Positions 9,687 to 22,966 of a DNA stretch of 64,000 nucleotides are shown here, piece after piece; the first letter of the stretch is position 1, and each line of letters begins with the position of its first letter. The DNA is from Mansonella perstans (Eukaryota > Nematoda > Chromadorea > Rhabditida > Onchocercidae). The DNA is taken from assembly GCA_037074765.1 (NCBI GenBank), contig JBAMDO010000577.1:434001-498000 (forward strand). Reading direction: 5' to 3'. The position numbers were made by a program, and so were the translations under genes. Under the pieces are notes generated by a model, which saw nothing but the letters and a program-made list of their open reading frames with translations, was not told the DNA's origin and did not search any database.

Positions 9687-12600
9687 TGTAATTACGCTTT
9701 TTTATTGCTGCATTGTTTTTTTTTTTTTGGAAAAGGTCAATTTCGTTAACATTTAGCAATGAGAACTGTATATTTGACTGGAACTATTTGAGCTTAGAGC
9801 TACTATATGAATATGAAATGAGGATGATTTCTGAGTTTAGACAGCTCTAACCGGTTCTATAAAGCACTGAATAAGAAGGAATATATAAATAAGAATTACA
9901 CTCTAACATACCATAATTTTAATTACTGATGGAAAATTACATAACGTAATATCTGAAGCCGGTTGAACGTAATTTTCTATCCCTAATACACATTTTTTTG
10001 ATTTTTTTTCTTTGGACCATTAAAATTTTTCAATAGTCAATTTTCCAGTACAGTTTTTTGCATATTGCTTTAAAAAAAAAAAAAAAAAAAAAATTAGCAA
10101 TATTTAAGAATTTAAATACTTTTTGTGATCCGTTATTCGTAATATTCTTTCAAGAACTGGAACACTTTCCGTAATCCATAATCCATAATAATTGAAATGT
10201 TTTCCGAATTTGTGTCTTTGCGCTAATATCACTTTTCGTACTGATGCTTTATTTTCAAAATACTTTCTTTTTTTCAGAACTATTCACTTTATCATGGATT
10301 GGTCATGATGACCACACACATGCACTAGTCAGTCAGGTCGAGTCGTTTGCACTATTCAGACGGAAGTTTACCATTTGGCGATATTGCACTCGTCCCGGCC
10401 TGAGTGTTAGTTGCTAATTATTCCTTGTTTGCAACCCTTGGCTAGCCTATTTTTTTTCAATCCATTATCGATTAAGTTTCGGTGATTTCAATGGAGAATT
10501 TTGCCTGATATCTATTAAACAAGCTCACTTTAAGTGTGATTAACTTTAAAGGTTAAATGCATCCTACTCTTCATTTTCCTTAACTTGACCTCTGGCTACA
10601 TTTCATACTGCGATCAATTCATAAACTAGCCATGATAAGTTAAATAAGCAGGTAAGTCACTTTACATTTGTCAATAGCTGAGGAAAAGACATACTATTAG
10701 GACTACTGTATTTCTGTTAGTCATGGAAATACCCGAATCACGCAGCATTTAAGCAAGCCTGAAGCCATTGTTAGCACTCATTTGGCGAATGTTCACATTC
10801 CATAATTGTTGATATTTCCAAAACTTTTCATCAGTCAATAAACCTTACTTCTCATTCATTTCCATTTTGAATAAAAGAGGAATTTTTCGATTCCAAAGTA
10901 AAGCAAACATCATTTTCAGAAAATGTTGGCGCATTTTTCACCCTTTCATTTCTGTTCTTTTCTTCTTTCCAGTTGGACTATTTGGCTGATGGAAGACAGT
11001 CACAAATGAAGTGTAGAAGTTATATGAAAGACTGATGATTACCTTTTCATATAAACTGATCACTAATTTATTCAAAGTTTCATTTCTCTATTACTGTAAT
11101 TTGAACTTCAACCTCCATTCTCTTTCTGTACTAATCATTGTTACAACGATACTTTATGAAATAGTTCTCGTTATTTAATATTTTATTCATTTTATGGCTA
11201 TATTTATTTCTGTTCATACAGCCTTAATACTGAACTTGAAGAATTAACTTAATTTAAACTACACTAGTAATTTAGATTTTTCATTAAAAATAATTTACAC
11301 TTAATTTAATTCCTACTGATGATCGAACCTTATTCTGCTACGCTGATCAACAGAATTGTGCAATGGTATTTGCTGTTAAAAAATTAATATTGAAAAGAAA
11401 AGCATCCATGACCAATTTTTTCCAATCTTTAGGAATTTTTTCGTAATTTTTCATTACGATAGTAGCAGTGGTAATAGTAGTAGTAGTTTAAATGTGCTTT
11501 TCATTAATCTTCGCACAGATACCATTGTTTTGTTCTTGGACAAAGACACTGTTATAGTATAGTTATTAAAATTGAATTTCAACTGGTCTTACAAACATAC
11601 CTCGTGAAATTTGGTTAATTAAATAAAATAGCTTAATGACATGATGCAATTCTAAATTTCCAAGTTGATTCTTTGATTCATTATGATAGTAACAGTTCAT
11701 TACGATAGTAATAATGTAAAGCCTTTTTTATCTTTCAAAAAATTTGAACATCGAAATTTTTGTTAACTCGTCTATTTTCAGAAAATCTTCAGGTAATATA
11801 GAATAAAATATTTATTAAAATTTTATTCAATAAAGTAATGCTACATCAATTTTTGCTGAAATAAGTAAGAAATATCGTAAAAAAATTCAATTTCATTTAA
11901 AAAAAGTAATTGGATGAAATCTGTTATATAAGACTGAACATATTATATTGCATATGTATACAACATACGTGGTTTGTCCGATATTTTTGTACTTATAAAG
12001 TGTACTGACAAAAATAATAAAAAAAAGATAAACAAATGATTAATTAATCCTTAAAGCACCAACGAACGCCTTTAAGAAAAAGTAGTAAGCAAAATAGACC
12101 ATATATACAATACGAGATTTATACGAAAGCTATAAGTGGATTAATGATGATGATGATGTTCGATAATATATTTTTAGGAAATGTTCACATTAAAAAAAAA
12201 AAAAAGAATTGAAAACAAGTTTTTAGTGGTAAATCAAACTGAAGGATGAGATATAACAAAAATTTCAATCTTGATTTTCCGAAAAATCACAAATTATGCT
12301 AAACAGGTCATCGATGTATGTTAATAGCTTTTAAGTATCTCGGTGAAAATTTTGATTTTTATGTGGAAAATCACGATCGAATTGAGATAAAATAGATGAA
12401 CGAAAATTGCAATCTCAACTTTTCCAAAACCTGCGAAAATCACACGAGTCATTGACAACTACATGCTTCCAGTTCGGTCATGAGGTTTAAATTTGACAAA
12501 ATCAAAGAGTAAAATAGACAAAATAAAAAACTGACTGAAGAAAATCACAGTCGGACAATGTGGTTTTTTTTTTTCATTGTGATGACTATGTACACATTGA

Positions 12601-13743
12601 GACATTAACCAGTGCACTGACAATAATGTGAAATTCAAAATAAAAATATTAAAATAAATGCTGTACAAAGATATTAAATGAAAAATCATGCTTATAATAC
12701 ATGTCTGAGTTAAAAGAGACAAAAATTTTGAGGAATAGAAGAGAAACAAAATTTTTTTCAAGCTAAAAAAAGGCGGAGAAATTAATTAATTTCATTATCC
12801 ACGATTTATTTTGCTAATCATATTCTGTTTTACAATGAAAAATAAGGAAATACAAATAGAACGAATAGATAACCTTGTTTTTTCTTTAAACTTGGATAAA
12901 TAGATTTCATACAGACTAATAAACTAACTAGATGATAAATTGGAACCAAAGATCAATTTCACACTGGATATTTACATTAATTTAAAAAAAAAAAGCTATA
13001 CACATCCCTGAGGTTCGTCTGATAGAATCCAAAAAAAATGAAAAACACACAAGGGCGACACCTGAGTAGGTTGATAAAAAAAGATCAAAAAATTAGGAAA
13101 CTTTCCCTGAAATATATGTAGAACATATTACAAACAAAATTAAAATTATAGACGAAAATATTAAAAATTTACCGAAAAAAAATTAGTCAAAAGAAAATCA
13201 CTGAGTATATAGTGCGATCGCGAAATTTTCAAAATGGCAGGAGATGATATATACAGAAATTGAAATTATAAATCTTAGAATTTCGAGGAAAAAGCAGTTA
13301 AAAGCAGTAAATATTCGAGTACTGTTAGCAGTAAATCAATGGATTATCATATTTCTAAGTACTGTTTCCTCCTGTTACTTTCTCGAACTTGAAAAAGACA
13401 AAAAGCTTAAACACAGAATATATTTTAAGAATAGTAAGAAAAAATGAATTCTTACTTTAACCAGTGTATTTCATAAATTTCAAAGTTACTAGGGAAGAAT
13501 CAAATTTTGAATCTCTATCTCATACAGAGCAAAAATAACATGGGCCTTTCATACCGGTATTTCTAAATTTATTCATTAGCAGAACACCTTGAAAACTATT
13601 AAAATCTCGAAATATTTCCTCTTACTGCTTTTAACAAATGGAGAGACAGTCTGGAGTGTATTTTAATGATATTTCACAAGCAAATAAATGCCAACTAGGC
13701 TGAATTACCAAGCCTTCTACAAATATCAAAATACCACACGTCT

Positions 13744-14340
13744 TTATTTTGGAACATATGATGAAATAATGTCCGTAAGTTGACCAGCATACTTCGCTAC
13801 CTGATCTATGGTATATCCAGTGTAAAATATTCCTGCTCCAATTAGTCCAAGGACCAACAATAAGGTATAGTAACGCCAGAATTGTTTGCAGTGAACAGAG
13901 ACACGATGCTTTAACTTCATCCCTTTGACCTTCAAATTTTGTATTTTAATCGGTTGTAATAAGCGCATTGTCAGAGGACGTTTCATATACTCCGTATTAC
14001 GACGTCGTACTCCCTTATCCGAAAATGGAAGATTTTTAAAACTTGAGGCATTTTTCGAACTGTGGTACGGACTGTGGTATACGGGGACAACTTTTTTGAC
14101 CTCTGCTGCTGAATCGTTGAATATTTTAACTGGCAAAGAAATCTTTTTTTTCGATGATGAACCACGACTGCGAGAACTAGAACGTGAACGCGGTGTATTT
14201 TGAGGAGCGCTGCGGCTAGCACTTCGAGAACGTGAAGTTTTTCGGGCTTTAGTTCGTGTCTGACTGGAATCCTTCCTTCCTGGACTTTTGCTGGAAGACT
14301 TTTTGTTAGATGGCGAACGTTTTTTCGGTGATTTTGCCAT
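13744..14340 (-). CDS. RS/SPKK-rich protein with one C-terminal membrane segment
   Basis: A single-exon frame of 198 residues. The first third is basic and Ser-rich: SPKKRSP and KSPGRK motifs resemble the DNA-binding SPKK motifs of H1-type proteins, followed by RS dipeptides (SRSRSASRS, RSRSSSRSR). A basic middle part precedes one hydrophobic segment, YTLLLVLGLIGAGIFYTGYT, about 35 residues from the C-terminus, so the bulk would face cytosol or nucleoplasm. That architecture (RS-rich tail plus membrane anchor) recalls the N-terminus of lamin B receptor, and an inner nuclear membrane role is my inference. The start is MAKSPKK: a strong acceptor (AAATTTCAG) sits 10 bases upstream of its ATG, as expected for trans-splicing. 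Confident gene, unknown function. Confidence 0.75.
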   Translation of the reverse strand: MAKSPKKRSPSNKKSSSKSPGRKDSSQTRTKARKTSRSRSASRSAPQNTPRSRSSSRSRGSSSKKKISLPVKIFNDSAAEVKKVVPVYHSPYHSSKNASSFKNLPFSDKGVRRRNTEYMKRPLTMRLLQPIKIQNLKVKGMKLKHRVSVHCKQFWRYYTLLLVLGLIGAGIFYTGYTIDQVAKYAGQLTDIISSYVPK

Positions 14341-15557
14341 TTTTTCTGACCTGAAATTTATGAAATTTGAAATTTTTAGGGTACAATAAACGACTTGCAA
14401 ACAAAAAAAATGCAATATAATCGTTAAAACATATAAATTAGAGAAATAGAAAACTGGTTATGATTATCCCATTAATAAGCAATCACTAACAAAGCAAGCA
14501 TGACTATATTTGATGGCTTAAGATCATATATAAAAATGATAACATTTATTTGATAGCTGCATGACAACAACAACAAAAATGACCACATAACAAGTCAGCA
14601 GTGAAAAAATTTTACAAAATATTAGTTAAGTCTTCGGTCAGCAATAATTCTCACAACGGACCAATTAATGAACAATTCTGTGGTATTACTAATTGTTAAT
14701 TGGTCATTGAATAGTGTAAGAATCAGCTACAATTTGGTCTTTCAGTACTATTAGTGTAATAACAACAAATTTCGAGCAATATCATAATTTCCTTCACTGC
14801 TCCTAATTAATACCCATGAAACTAATAAAAATAACGAAATGAATATCATTAAAAAAATCACAAAGATGAAAAATAAATGCAGACAAGAACTAATAGTTAA
14901 ATTTTATTTCAGGAAGATTTAAATTTTGAAAATTTGATTTGAAAAAAATCACCACGGATTAAAGATCAGAGATCAGAGAATCAAAAGAATTTTTTCGAGA
15001 ATAAATCAAGAAGAATCAATAAGAACCTGTTCTAATTTCTACATACCTGATTGCTTTCTAACATAAAAAAAAAAAAAAAAAAAAACACATTAAGCTATAA
15101 ATTAAATAACATACAAACAATCATTAATATCAATAAACAAGTATAAAATGATGCTTTAGCTAATATTTAATTTGAAGAAAATTTCAAAACAAAAGTTTCA
15201 CTAATTGAAATAACATTCACCTAAATATGCACAAAATTTGGGTGCAAAAAGAGAATGGATTCGGAAATAGATGAAAGGAATGGAAAGGAAAATGAAATAA
15301 AAGTAAAAGCAAGTATATAAAATATATAGGTCATTCAAGAAGTGGCTAAAGGTCAAAGCCTTACAAGAGAAGAATGAAATGAAGGAAGAGAAAGACCTCA
15401 ATGAGGGTTAGTGCATTTTAATAAAAGCAGTGATAGAAAAGCCTCTTTTGCAAATGGTAAGGAAGGAAACTGAAGTCAATGGGCATGGCACCATCTGCTT
15501 TTAATGAAATGAGATGAAGGACATCAGGTGGACAAACAATAAAGAGAAATTAAATAA

Positions 15558-15593
15558 TAGAGAGAAAGAGAGAAAGAGAGAGAGAGAGAGAGA
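15558..15593. repeat. GA-rich microsatellite
   Basis: AGAGAAAGAGAGAAAGAGAG followed by perfect AG dinucleotides. Confidence 0.85.
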
Positions 15594-16292
15594 CGATAAA
15601 ACTGACCTTGCATAGTGGCATGGTTAGAGTAGAACTGGGGTTCTTGCACTAACAAGCACTAATAAATGATTGGTAGGAGGAATGTATGGTTGACACCGCC
15701 CAGATGACCGCTTAGCACATAACAATGACCGGATGATGACTGAGGGACTGACCTTTATCTTCAATCATCTTTTTATTTACAACATTCATTTCAAATATTG
15801 CCAATGGTAAAAGTTGAGTGAGAAACAATGTTTCATAGATCAAAGAAAACTTAAATTAACATATGAGGACTGTAAGACTCTAAGACAACTTGTATAAATT
15901 CAAATAAATGCTTTGCAAACTTTTTTTGCAAAATTTTTTAAATTTATGAAATACACTGAAAAGAGACAATGATAAAAGCAAAAAAAATGAATAGAAAATA
16001 AATCGCCGTGCATTTAAATGCTAACAATAAATATAGATTAGCCTGTTTGTCTAAGAATTTAAACCCACTAAGCTAATTAAAGCTTCCTAGACAACTACAG
16101 CCTGAATGAAATTATTGTTTACCCTAAGTGTCTCAAGATATAACGCGGTACCTCAAGGGCCGTATCATTTATTATAGTCATGGGTTGGTTGATGGTTTGT
16201 AGCGTTGTGCTATGTTCTTTTTTCCTGTGCGGGGGCGTTTTTATTGATGGGAGATGATTACAACTTTTGGTTGCATCATCGAAGGAATATTG

Positions 16293-16300
16293 GGCGGGAA
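16293..16300 (+). promoter_or_regulatory. Candidate E2F/DP-type site
   Basis: GGCGGGAA inside ATTGGGCGGGAAGAG, about 430 bp before the CHTOP-homologue ATG. It matches the core of the E2F consensus, but an 8-base match in a promoter is weak evidence. Confidence 0.25.
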
Positions 16301-16731
16301 GAGGATGTAACGCATTAGGCGTAGTAAAATTGGATCAGTTGAAATAGGCATGGTTGACTGGAAGAAATTGGAAAGTTTATAGGAAAGAGAAATTTAATCA
16401 ATTCAATTATTTAATTAATCGTTTATTTAATTAATTCATTATTTAATTAATCGCATTACTTCTTTTTTTCAAAATTAAAAACTAAAGTATAAAGATTGTT
16501 AGTAATTTAGAAGAGAGGAAGAATTACTTAATTGTTTGCAAGAAAGAAATTTCATTTTTTATCGTTTAATTTTATCATTTTCTCATTAACATTGACAAGT
16601 TTTCTCGTCAATTTTTTATTTCTCAGAAGTTTTTTCATATTGTTCTTTTTTACTGATATAAATGATACATTTGATTAGTTCAATTTATCAGGTATTACGT
16701 TGAAACGCATGCTCTGCTCAATTTGTTGGTA

Positions 16732-16814
16732 ATGGAAGCAGCATCAGTACCATCACGAATAGTCCTTATGGGAACTTCAAAAATATCTTTGAATGACAGG
16801 TGAGTTTGTTATTT

Positions 16815-16848
<34 letters not shown>

Positions 16849-18390
16849 TTTTTTCGGGAACTGCTGGAAATGTTATGGTGCAGTAAAAATAAACGAAGCA
16901 GGGCAAATTTAAATTCTTAACAGTGGTATTGTTTTTTTTGGAAACAAAAATTTACTTGCAGTTTTGATTCAAATAGATCTTTTTATGGGCTAAAAATTGT
17001 TGGAAGTGATAAATTGTAACTGTGTAGATTTCTGGATAAAGTTTATTCAATGTCTTCATTGTATGGTGAGTGGAAAAAAAGTAAAAATATACTGTTGCAT
17101 GTGTAGCTCTTTTAATTTGAAATAAATGAATTATCCTGTACTGTAAGTAATTATCGCTTATTTTTTATCGACAAACAGATTTTCCCAAGTTCCGGTGCCT
17201 AGACTGCGACATAGTGTTGCTCGTGTACCAATAACAAGCTACAACGGTGGTAATATCGAACAGAGCTACCGTGAGCCAGTTTTAAGTCGTCCTCCAATGT
17301 ATATCGATGATATCGAAGTAAGTTGATATATTTTTTTGTATTTTTTTACAGTCTAACCAAATTTATTGTAAGATAAAGGTGATATGTTTCATCGAAGATG
17401 AATTAAATTTAAGTATCTGTCACTTTCAAAATATTTTTAGTCCTTGCAGCGTTAACAAAAAAATTTTCCTCTCGGATTCACAAAGACTCCCAGTTTCTGT
17501 ATGAATTTATAACTTCTGGAACTTCGCAAGCTTTTTAGGTTGTAGAAAAAAAGTTCTTTATTTCTCTACTTTATTTGTCGTAATATTAGCTGTAATGTTA
17601 TCCTGTCTCATAGTTTTGTTTCTTTTCTCAGATTTCTCGGACCATTATAGTAACTGTCAACCAGATTTCAGATCTCGTTATTTAATAGTTTGAAGCAAAC
17701 TTCTTTCCAGGTCTTTTTTAAAGAAGGCATTTCAGTTACCAAATGACTATAGTGCACTGGAGGAAAATAGCATAGAAGCGGCGGAGAATTATGTTGAACG
17801 GTTCCGCATTATACCAAAACGCAGATTGGGAATTTACCAGAGTCCTCGTTTCTCTCGCATCTCAGTTCGTAATCGTATCAGTTTTCCGCACTGGCGCAAT
17901 AAATTTAACAATGGTTTTGTGCGCAAGGTCAATTTTGACAGGTACGGTTTCATAAGTTGGTAGTCAAAAGTAGATTTAAATATTTTAGCAAGGATTTTTG
18001 TTTTCGTAGAGTTATTATTTATGATTCAGCCGAAAAAAGTTGCTCTGAAAATAGGGTATGCTTATTCTAATAAGTTTTTTCTTCTTTTTTTTGTGCACTA
18101 CACATGTTAATTTTAGGCCCCGTCCTTTCGGTTCACTGCGATATGCGAGTAGAAACACACGTTTTACGCGAAATGGTTTCAGCCGTATTCTTTGGCGTTC
18201 AAATACTGTACCACCACGAAATCGTGCTTTTCATGGTCGAGGCGGCCGTTTTATTGGTGGTAATTTATCAAATAATAATTTCAGTCGCGTTAAGCGATCA
18301 GTGGTAACAAGGGAAGAATTGGATAAGGAACTGGACGAATATATGAAAAAAGGAAAACATCCACAGATTGACGTTTCTGATCTCAAATGA
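16732..18390 (+). CDS. CHTOP: CHTOP/FoP homologue (chromatin target of PRMT1), mRNA export factor
   Basis: Four exons join in frame: 16732-16799, 17179-17317, 17724-17941, 18117-18390; 232 residues. The N-terminus (PSRIVLMGTSKISLNDRFSQ) matches the CHTOP start APKVVLKSTTKMSLNERF. The C-terminus (VVTREELDKELDEYMKKGKH) is the FoP C-terminal motif (KEQLDNQLDAYM in CHTOP), which in ALY/REF-type proteins contacts the helicase UAP56. The middle is Arg-rich with only one clear RGG (GRGGRFIGG), far fewer than the long GAR region of vertebrate CHTOP. Expected role: nuclear RNA-binding TREX component and PRMT1 target. The third exon's acceptor is ambiguous by 3 bases (17724 or 17727). A poly-A run lies in intron 1. 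Confidence 0.85.
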
Positions 18391-21300
18391 GTGTCTCTGT
18401 GCTTGTTATTCATTCGAATCTCTTTTTACTGTAATTAACCTGAAATCCTAGAATTCTTCAATTCTTTTAATTTTTTCTAAGCGGTAATTCCTCTAAACCA
18501 ATGTAATTTGTTTATAATCTCTGTCACATTTGATAGAAGTTAGATCATACATTAGATGGAGATTTGAATTTAATTTCTTCGTATATTTATCGTAATTTTT
18601 GTTGAATTCTGATTTTTTTGGGTGCTACAAATACAATGTCGAGACAAGCTTATTTGGGCCTTCAAATCCATTTCATCGGAGGAAATAGCATTTTATCTAT
18701 TCATTTGAATCAAATAACCAGTGTATCGTGCATTTTCATTTCGGCATAACTGCATATACCACGGAATTCTGTATCGAATTTTCTTTATATCAGTAGATCT
18801 GGGAATCAACGTTTATGTTTATAGCTTCAAACTTGAGAATCAATTAATGGTACGCTTAGCACCGTAATGCCAGTTACTGAGTTAATCTTCAAATTACTTA
18901 TCTATAAATAAAAACATGTTATTATCTATTTCCGCTCCAATCTGATGCACTTAGTATCACGGTGTTTCTTGTTTCGCGCCACCATCAGGAAATTAGCTAT
19001 GCGGAATGAGTGGATCGTTCGGGTGACATTGTTTCCTGAATTTTTTATTACTTATTTCTAAATTTTTTTATTACTTATTTGTTTATAACAAATCTTTTTG
19101 AAAAATATCCTTTGTTGATTTTCATTAGCCTCATGTTGTTATTGGCGTTGTTTTTTTTTTTTTGTTTGTTTTTTGAGAACATTCTAGTTGATAGATAGAA
19201 TTTGTTTTTTCCGATGTCCAGTGCGGTTTTTGATTTCTAATGAAATTTTGCTTTCAAAAAACTAGGCATTAACATATACAAGCGGAAAATTTTTTAAAAT
19301 TAGGAACATTTTTAATCTTCAAACGCAGTGATTTTACACATTTGGATATAACAGGAAAATTCAAAAATTATGTGGATTTTCCTCAACAGTTATGTGAATT
19401 TGGAAAGTGGAATATTGTATTCCATTCCAAAGTAGGATTGTATTATCTTCCATCAAACTGCTCGCTGCCAATTAACATGACACTTGTCGTAAGCGATCAA
19501 TGCATATCATTGTTTCTTGGTTTACTTGAGTTTTTTGAGTTATTTGTATTATCATTTAACGCTCACTATCACTTGCATTGATCTAAATAATTCGGACAGA
19601 GATTGTTTATTTTTGTTTGCGAATTTTGGAAATGGAGTATAAAATCCGGGAATATGACATGGAGGAAACGACAAATTCGAGAAAGAAACTATGCCAGTTA
19701 AGAAAAAGACGTGAAAAAGAACTGAACTTCAAAAATACACATACACTCAGTTGAAAATTTTTAATACATCATTTAACGATATTGGCAGCTGTTGGGATGA
19801 TGATGGTTAACAGTGGTTGTGATGATCGTGTTTTGAGCAAAAGTACCAGTCGTAACGATACCAATATCTGCAATAACAATAAGTCGACTAGGGGAATGTG
19901 AGCTTATCGCTTTTTAATCTTGATTTTTTCAAAGACTTAATTTTGTTGACATCAAAATCTTATTGCTCAGAAAGGTCTGTACAAATAAAATATTAAGATC
20001 AAAATTCGATTTTTGTTCATTACTGTCATAACTTTAGCTTTTGACTTATCGGCTAAGAAATGGTTCCACTCTAGCAAGAGTTGTTAATACAAATGAATTA
20101 AATTTGAGGTTTTTCATAGTGATTTGGTTATTATGCTATATGAAAAGCTGTTCTGCAGTAGGCTGGAGCCATTTCTTAACCAATTTTCCAGCACATCTTT
20201 ATAGTTTTGATCAATTAGGTTAGATTATAAACAAATGAACGCTAAATAATTAATCCTTGAACCTCGGGATTAGATACTTGAGGAATATCAACCTAAAAAA
20301 TCAAGTTGGCATCTTTTGAGGATTTTTTTTTTTTTGCTTTTTGACTTTACATTTATTTTTACAACTTTGCGATTTCTGTTTATGGCATAATAAGAATATG
20401 CAGAAGATTAAGTATTTTTAAGTATTAGTACTAGAAATTACATTAAGTTTTATTGTTTGATTTTAATTTGAAAAAAAACATAACCTTAGAAGTTAAGATA
20501 AGGCAAGTGTGTGTGAAATTTCATCTATATGTAATAATAATAATAATTAATTAGTATTTAGTGAGTATTATTAGCAAGTATGACTAGATGATCGATTCGC
20601 AAAAAATCATATGAAGAAAGTTGAGACATTCTTCAAAAGTAGCACATATCTCGTTTCGAAATCAGTGTGGGTCCCTATAATTCTGATTAACCTTTGTTAT
20701 AATCTGAGAAAAACATTTCATGTTTCGTTAGATAGTTTGATAATTTTCAAATTATTTTTGGAGTAAAGTTTCACTTAATTTTTTTCTGGAGATTACGATG
20801 TAAAAGTGAACGTACATCGCCTACACATCAACGAAGAATCAAGAAGAATGTACGCTTTTCGATTTGCTTTAATTCGGAGCAAATGGAGAAGTACAATGAG
20901 AAGTATACGTATCAAACTGTAATCAATGGGCCTTGTAGTTCTGGCTAGTACTCTTCTCTTTATTGTTAAAAATATTTTAAAAAATTGCATAAATTTTTTT
21001 TTTGAAAAAAATTGATGAAAGAAAAAAATAAAACTTTTTTCCACCTTCTCCTTTTCCAATTCTTTCATCATTTTCATCAAATGTTAATTTCAAAACAATC
21101 CAATTTTGAGTTAAAAACCTAATGTTCGATTGCAACGTGAACAATATTCATTGCTGTTAGGAAAAAACACTAATTATAAATGAAAGTTACGGAGAAACAT
21201 CAATAAAGCTGTCAAGCATTCAAAACTACCAACTGCCAAGGGCGCTTAAGAAAAAATAATCTAGCATTGATGGCAAGGGGCAACAAGTACTATACTTTCT

Positions 21301-21640
21301 AGCATTTGTTGATAGTTTTTTTTTTGTCTATCGAGAAAAAAGAAGTTTTTGATAGATTCGTGTCGGAATTCATTGAAAAGTAGAACAAAATTTTAAGTGA
21401 TCAATAATAATTTTACTGTAAGAACATTTGTAGATGCAGTTTTTTTATTCTAAACATTCTTTTGGTTTTTTTTTTCTTTTTAATATGCAAAGAAGATCTT
21501 GAGAAACCATCTAACATATGTTCACTGCCCACCTTATCATTAGATCATTTGAATGAAATTAGAATCATTCTCTGAATTTATAAAAAGAACGAAGTTTCAG
21601 TGAATTAGATGAATTAAATTGAGTTAGATTGGTGAATACT
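18391..21640. other. Intergenic region, no supported gene
   Basis: Includes the likely 3' UTR of the CHTOP homologue. Open frames at 19342-19581 and 20041-20223 are moderately long but lack recognisable motifs or well-placed acceptors, and I do not call them. Confidence 0.5.
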
Positions 21641-22966
21641 ATGAGCTATTTTCGTAAGTTAAAAGTCTGGATTTAACAAAATTTTTAGCTCTGACAAACC
21701 ATTATTATAAGTGTTTTCAAAATTAACTTTTCAATAAAAATTTTCAGCTTCGGAGTTGCACTTGCAAAAATATTTTTGGTTACCAACAGAAAGTGAATTG
21801 AGATGGTTGGTCGATGAGCAGTGCGTTCATTTGGAAAGTGTTCGATGGTTTGGTCGCGCTATCACGGGCGTGGTTCGAGTGAAGAATTTGGCTTATGAAA
21901 AAAAAGTTTGTATTTAAAGAAATAAGCAGTGATTATTTGAGATAAATTTGAGACATTTTTACCAGTACTATCTTTAGATCGAAATTTTCTGGATGTTGTT
22001 GATTCTGTTGATATGCTGGAATTCTTTCAGTCGACATTTCCGTATTTTTATTAAACGGAAAAAAGTTGATAAATAGCTATCAGTTTTATTGTTGTCACCA
22101 CCATAACTTTATCGCAGCCTAATCTTAAAATCTATTTAAAACATTATGATCGATCAGAATAAATTAATGTAATTATAGAAAGAAATTCTATATTAATGTA
22201 ATTATAGGAATTGCTTAAAATACCTCCCAAGTATTAAACTGCAGTTTTTAAAATAACGTTAAGATGAAAATTTTGCAGATAGAAATATTATATACCTTTG
22301 ACGGCTGGGCTGTTTCGCACATTGCAAAAGGTGTTTATACAGAGTAAGTATTTATGTTTCAGTGAATCTACAAAATTACCATAGCCGTTGCAATTTTTCG
22401 GAATAAAGGAATTTAACCGAGAAATAATGTATCTCAAAGGAAAACCGTATTTCTTTGAATTATAGTAACTTTCGACTGTTTATTTTTAGTGGAAGTCAAA
22501 CGTGATAACTTTCGCTATCCTTTTTTTTCTAGATACCATTAGGAGAGAAAATTGAGAAATTAGGCACTTTTCTATTAAATCTCAAACTTAAAAAAAAAAA
22601 AAAAAAACGGGGAATTTGTCTATTACAGCAAACCATTTTAATGGAATCGTTTTTGTATTCTGGAATTCTGAATTTATTGCTCACAGTAGCACAATAATTT
22701 AAAGTTGCAGATCACCGTCACCGCAAGAAGATCGATTTTCATTCTGCATATTTTTGCCATTCCTGAAACTCGACCTATGCATTTATTTCTGTATAAGGTA
22801 TGAATGTAATGGTTTAGTGTACTGGGATAACAACTGCGGTGAAGATTATGTATTTGCATGCCATTCAATGACAACTTTGGAGGGAGATGATAGCGGAGAG
22901 AAAATAGATTGTAGTAATAGTTCTTTTAACCCATTCTTTGATTCTGACTGCTCAGTATTTTTCTAA
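21641..22966 (+). CDS. CBM21 glycogen-binding protein, PP1 regulatory subunit 3-like
   Basis: Four exons: 21641-21653, 21748-21905, 22279-22343, 22711-22966; 163 residues, nearly all one CBM21 domain. Diagnostic stretches in order: CVHLESVRWFGRAITGVVRV, KNLAYEKKIEILYTFDGW, EDRFSFCIFLP, then CIYFCIRYECNGLVYWDNN with GEDY. These match the carbohydrate-binding module of PPP1R3 proteins, which tether protein phosphatase 1 to glycogen. The last exon must begin at 22711, because a later start would delete the DRFSF strand. The RVxF motif that binds PP1 normally precedes the domain and is not seen. Either a 5' exon is missing from this model, since the 13-base first exon is the weakest part, or this is a free CBM21 protein. 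The Ser/Asp-rich tail is unconserved. Confidence 0.8.

Larger units (their letters stand above)
8924..13743. other. Long intergenic region, no supported gene
   Basis: Contains a 45 bp tandem duplication (9201-9290) and poly-A tracts (9655-9682, about 10073-10093). A GC-balanced patch at about 10300-10400 has a 20-odd-codon open frame ending GDIALVPA-stop that I cannot assign. The remaining short open frames sit in low-complexity DNA. Confidence 0.5.
14341..16731. other. Intergenic region upstream of the CHTOP homologue
   Basis: No gene supported. Holds a poly-A run near 15064, a GA-rich tract (15558-15593), a palindromic TTAATTAA-type repeat (about 16397-16452), and a moderately GC-rich part (about 16140-16330) that probably includes the promoter of the next gene. 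Confidence 0.5.

Noticed and set aside
14203..14222. ORFs antisense to or out of frame with the RS-rich gene (13925-14222)
   Set aside because: Shadows of the RS-repeat coding sequence.
16397..16452. TTAATTAA palindromic repeat as an origin or binding site
   Set aside because: Simple AT-rich repeat; nothing ties it to a function.
19342..19581. 79-codon ORF
   Set aside because: No recognisable motif and no second exon that fits.
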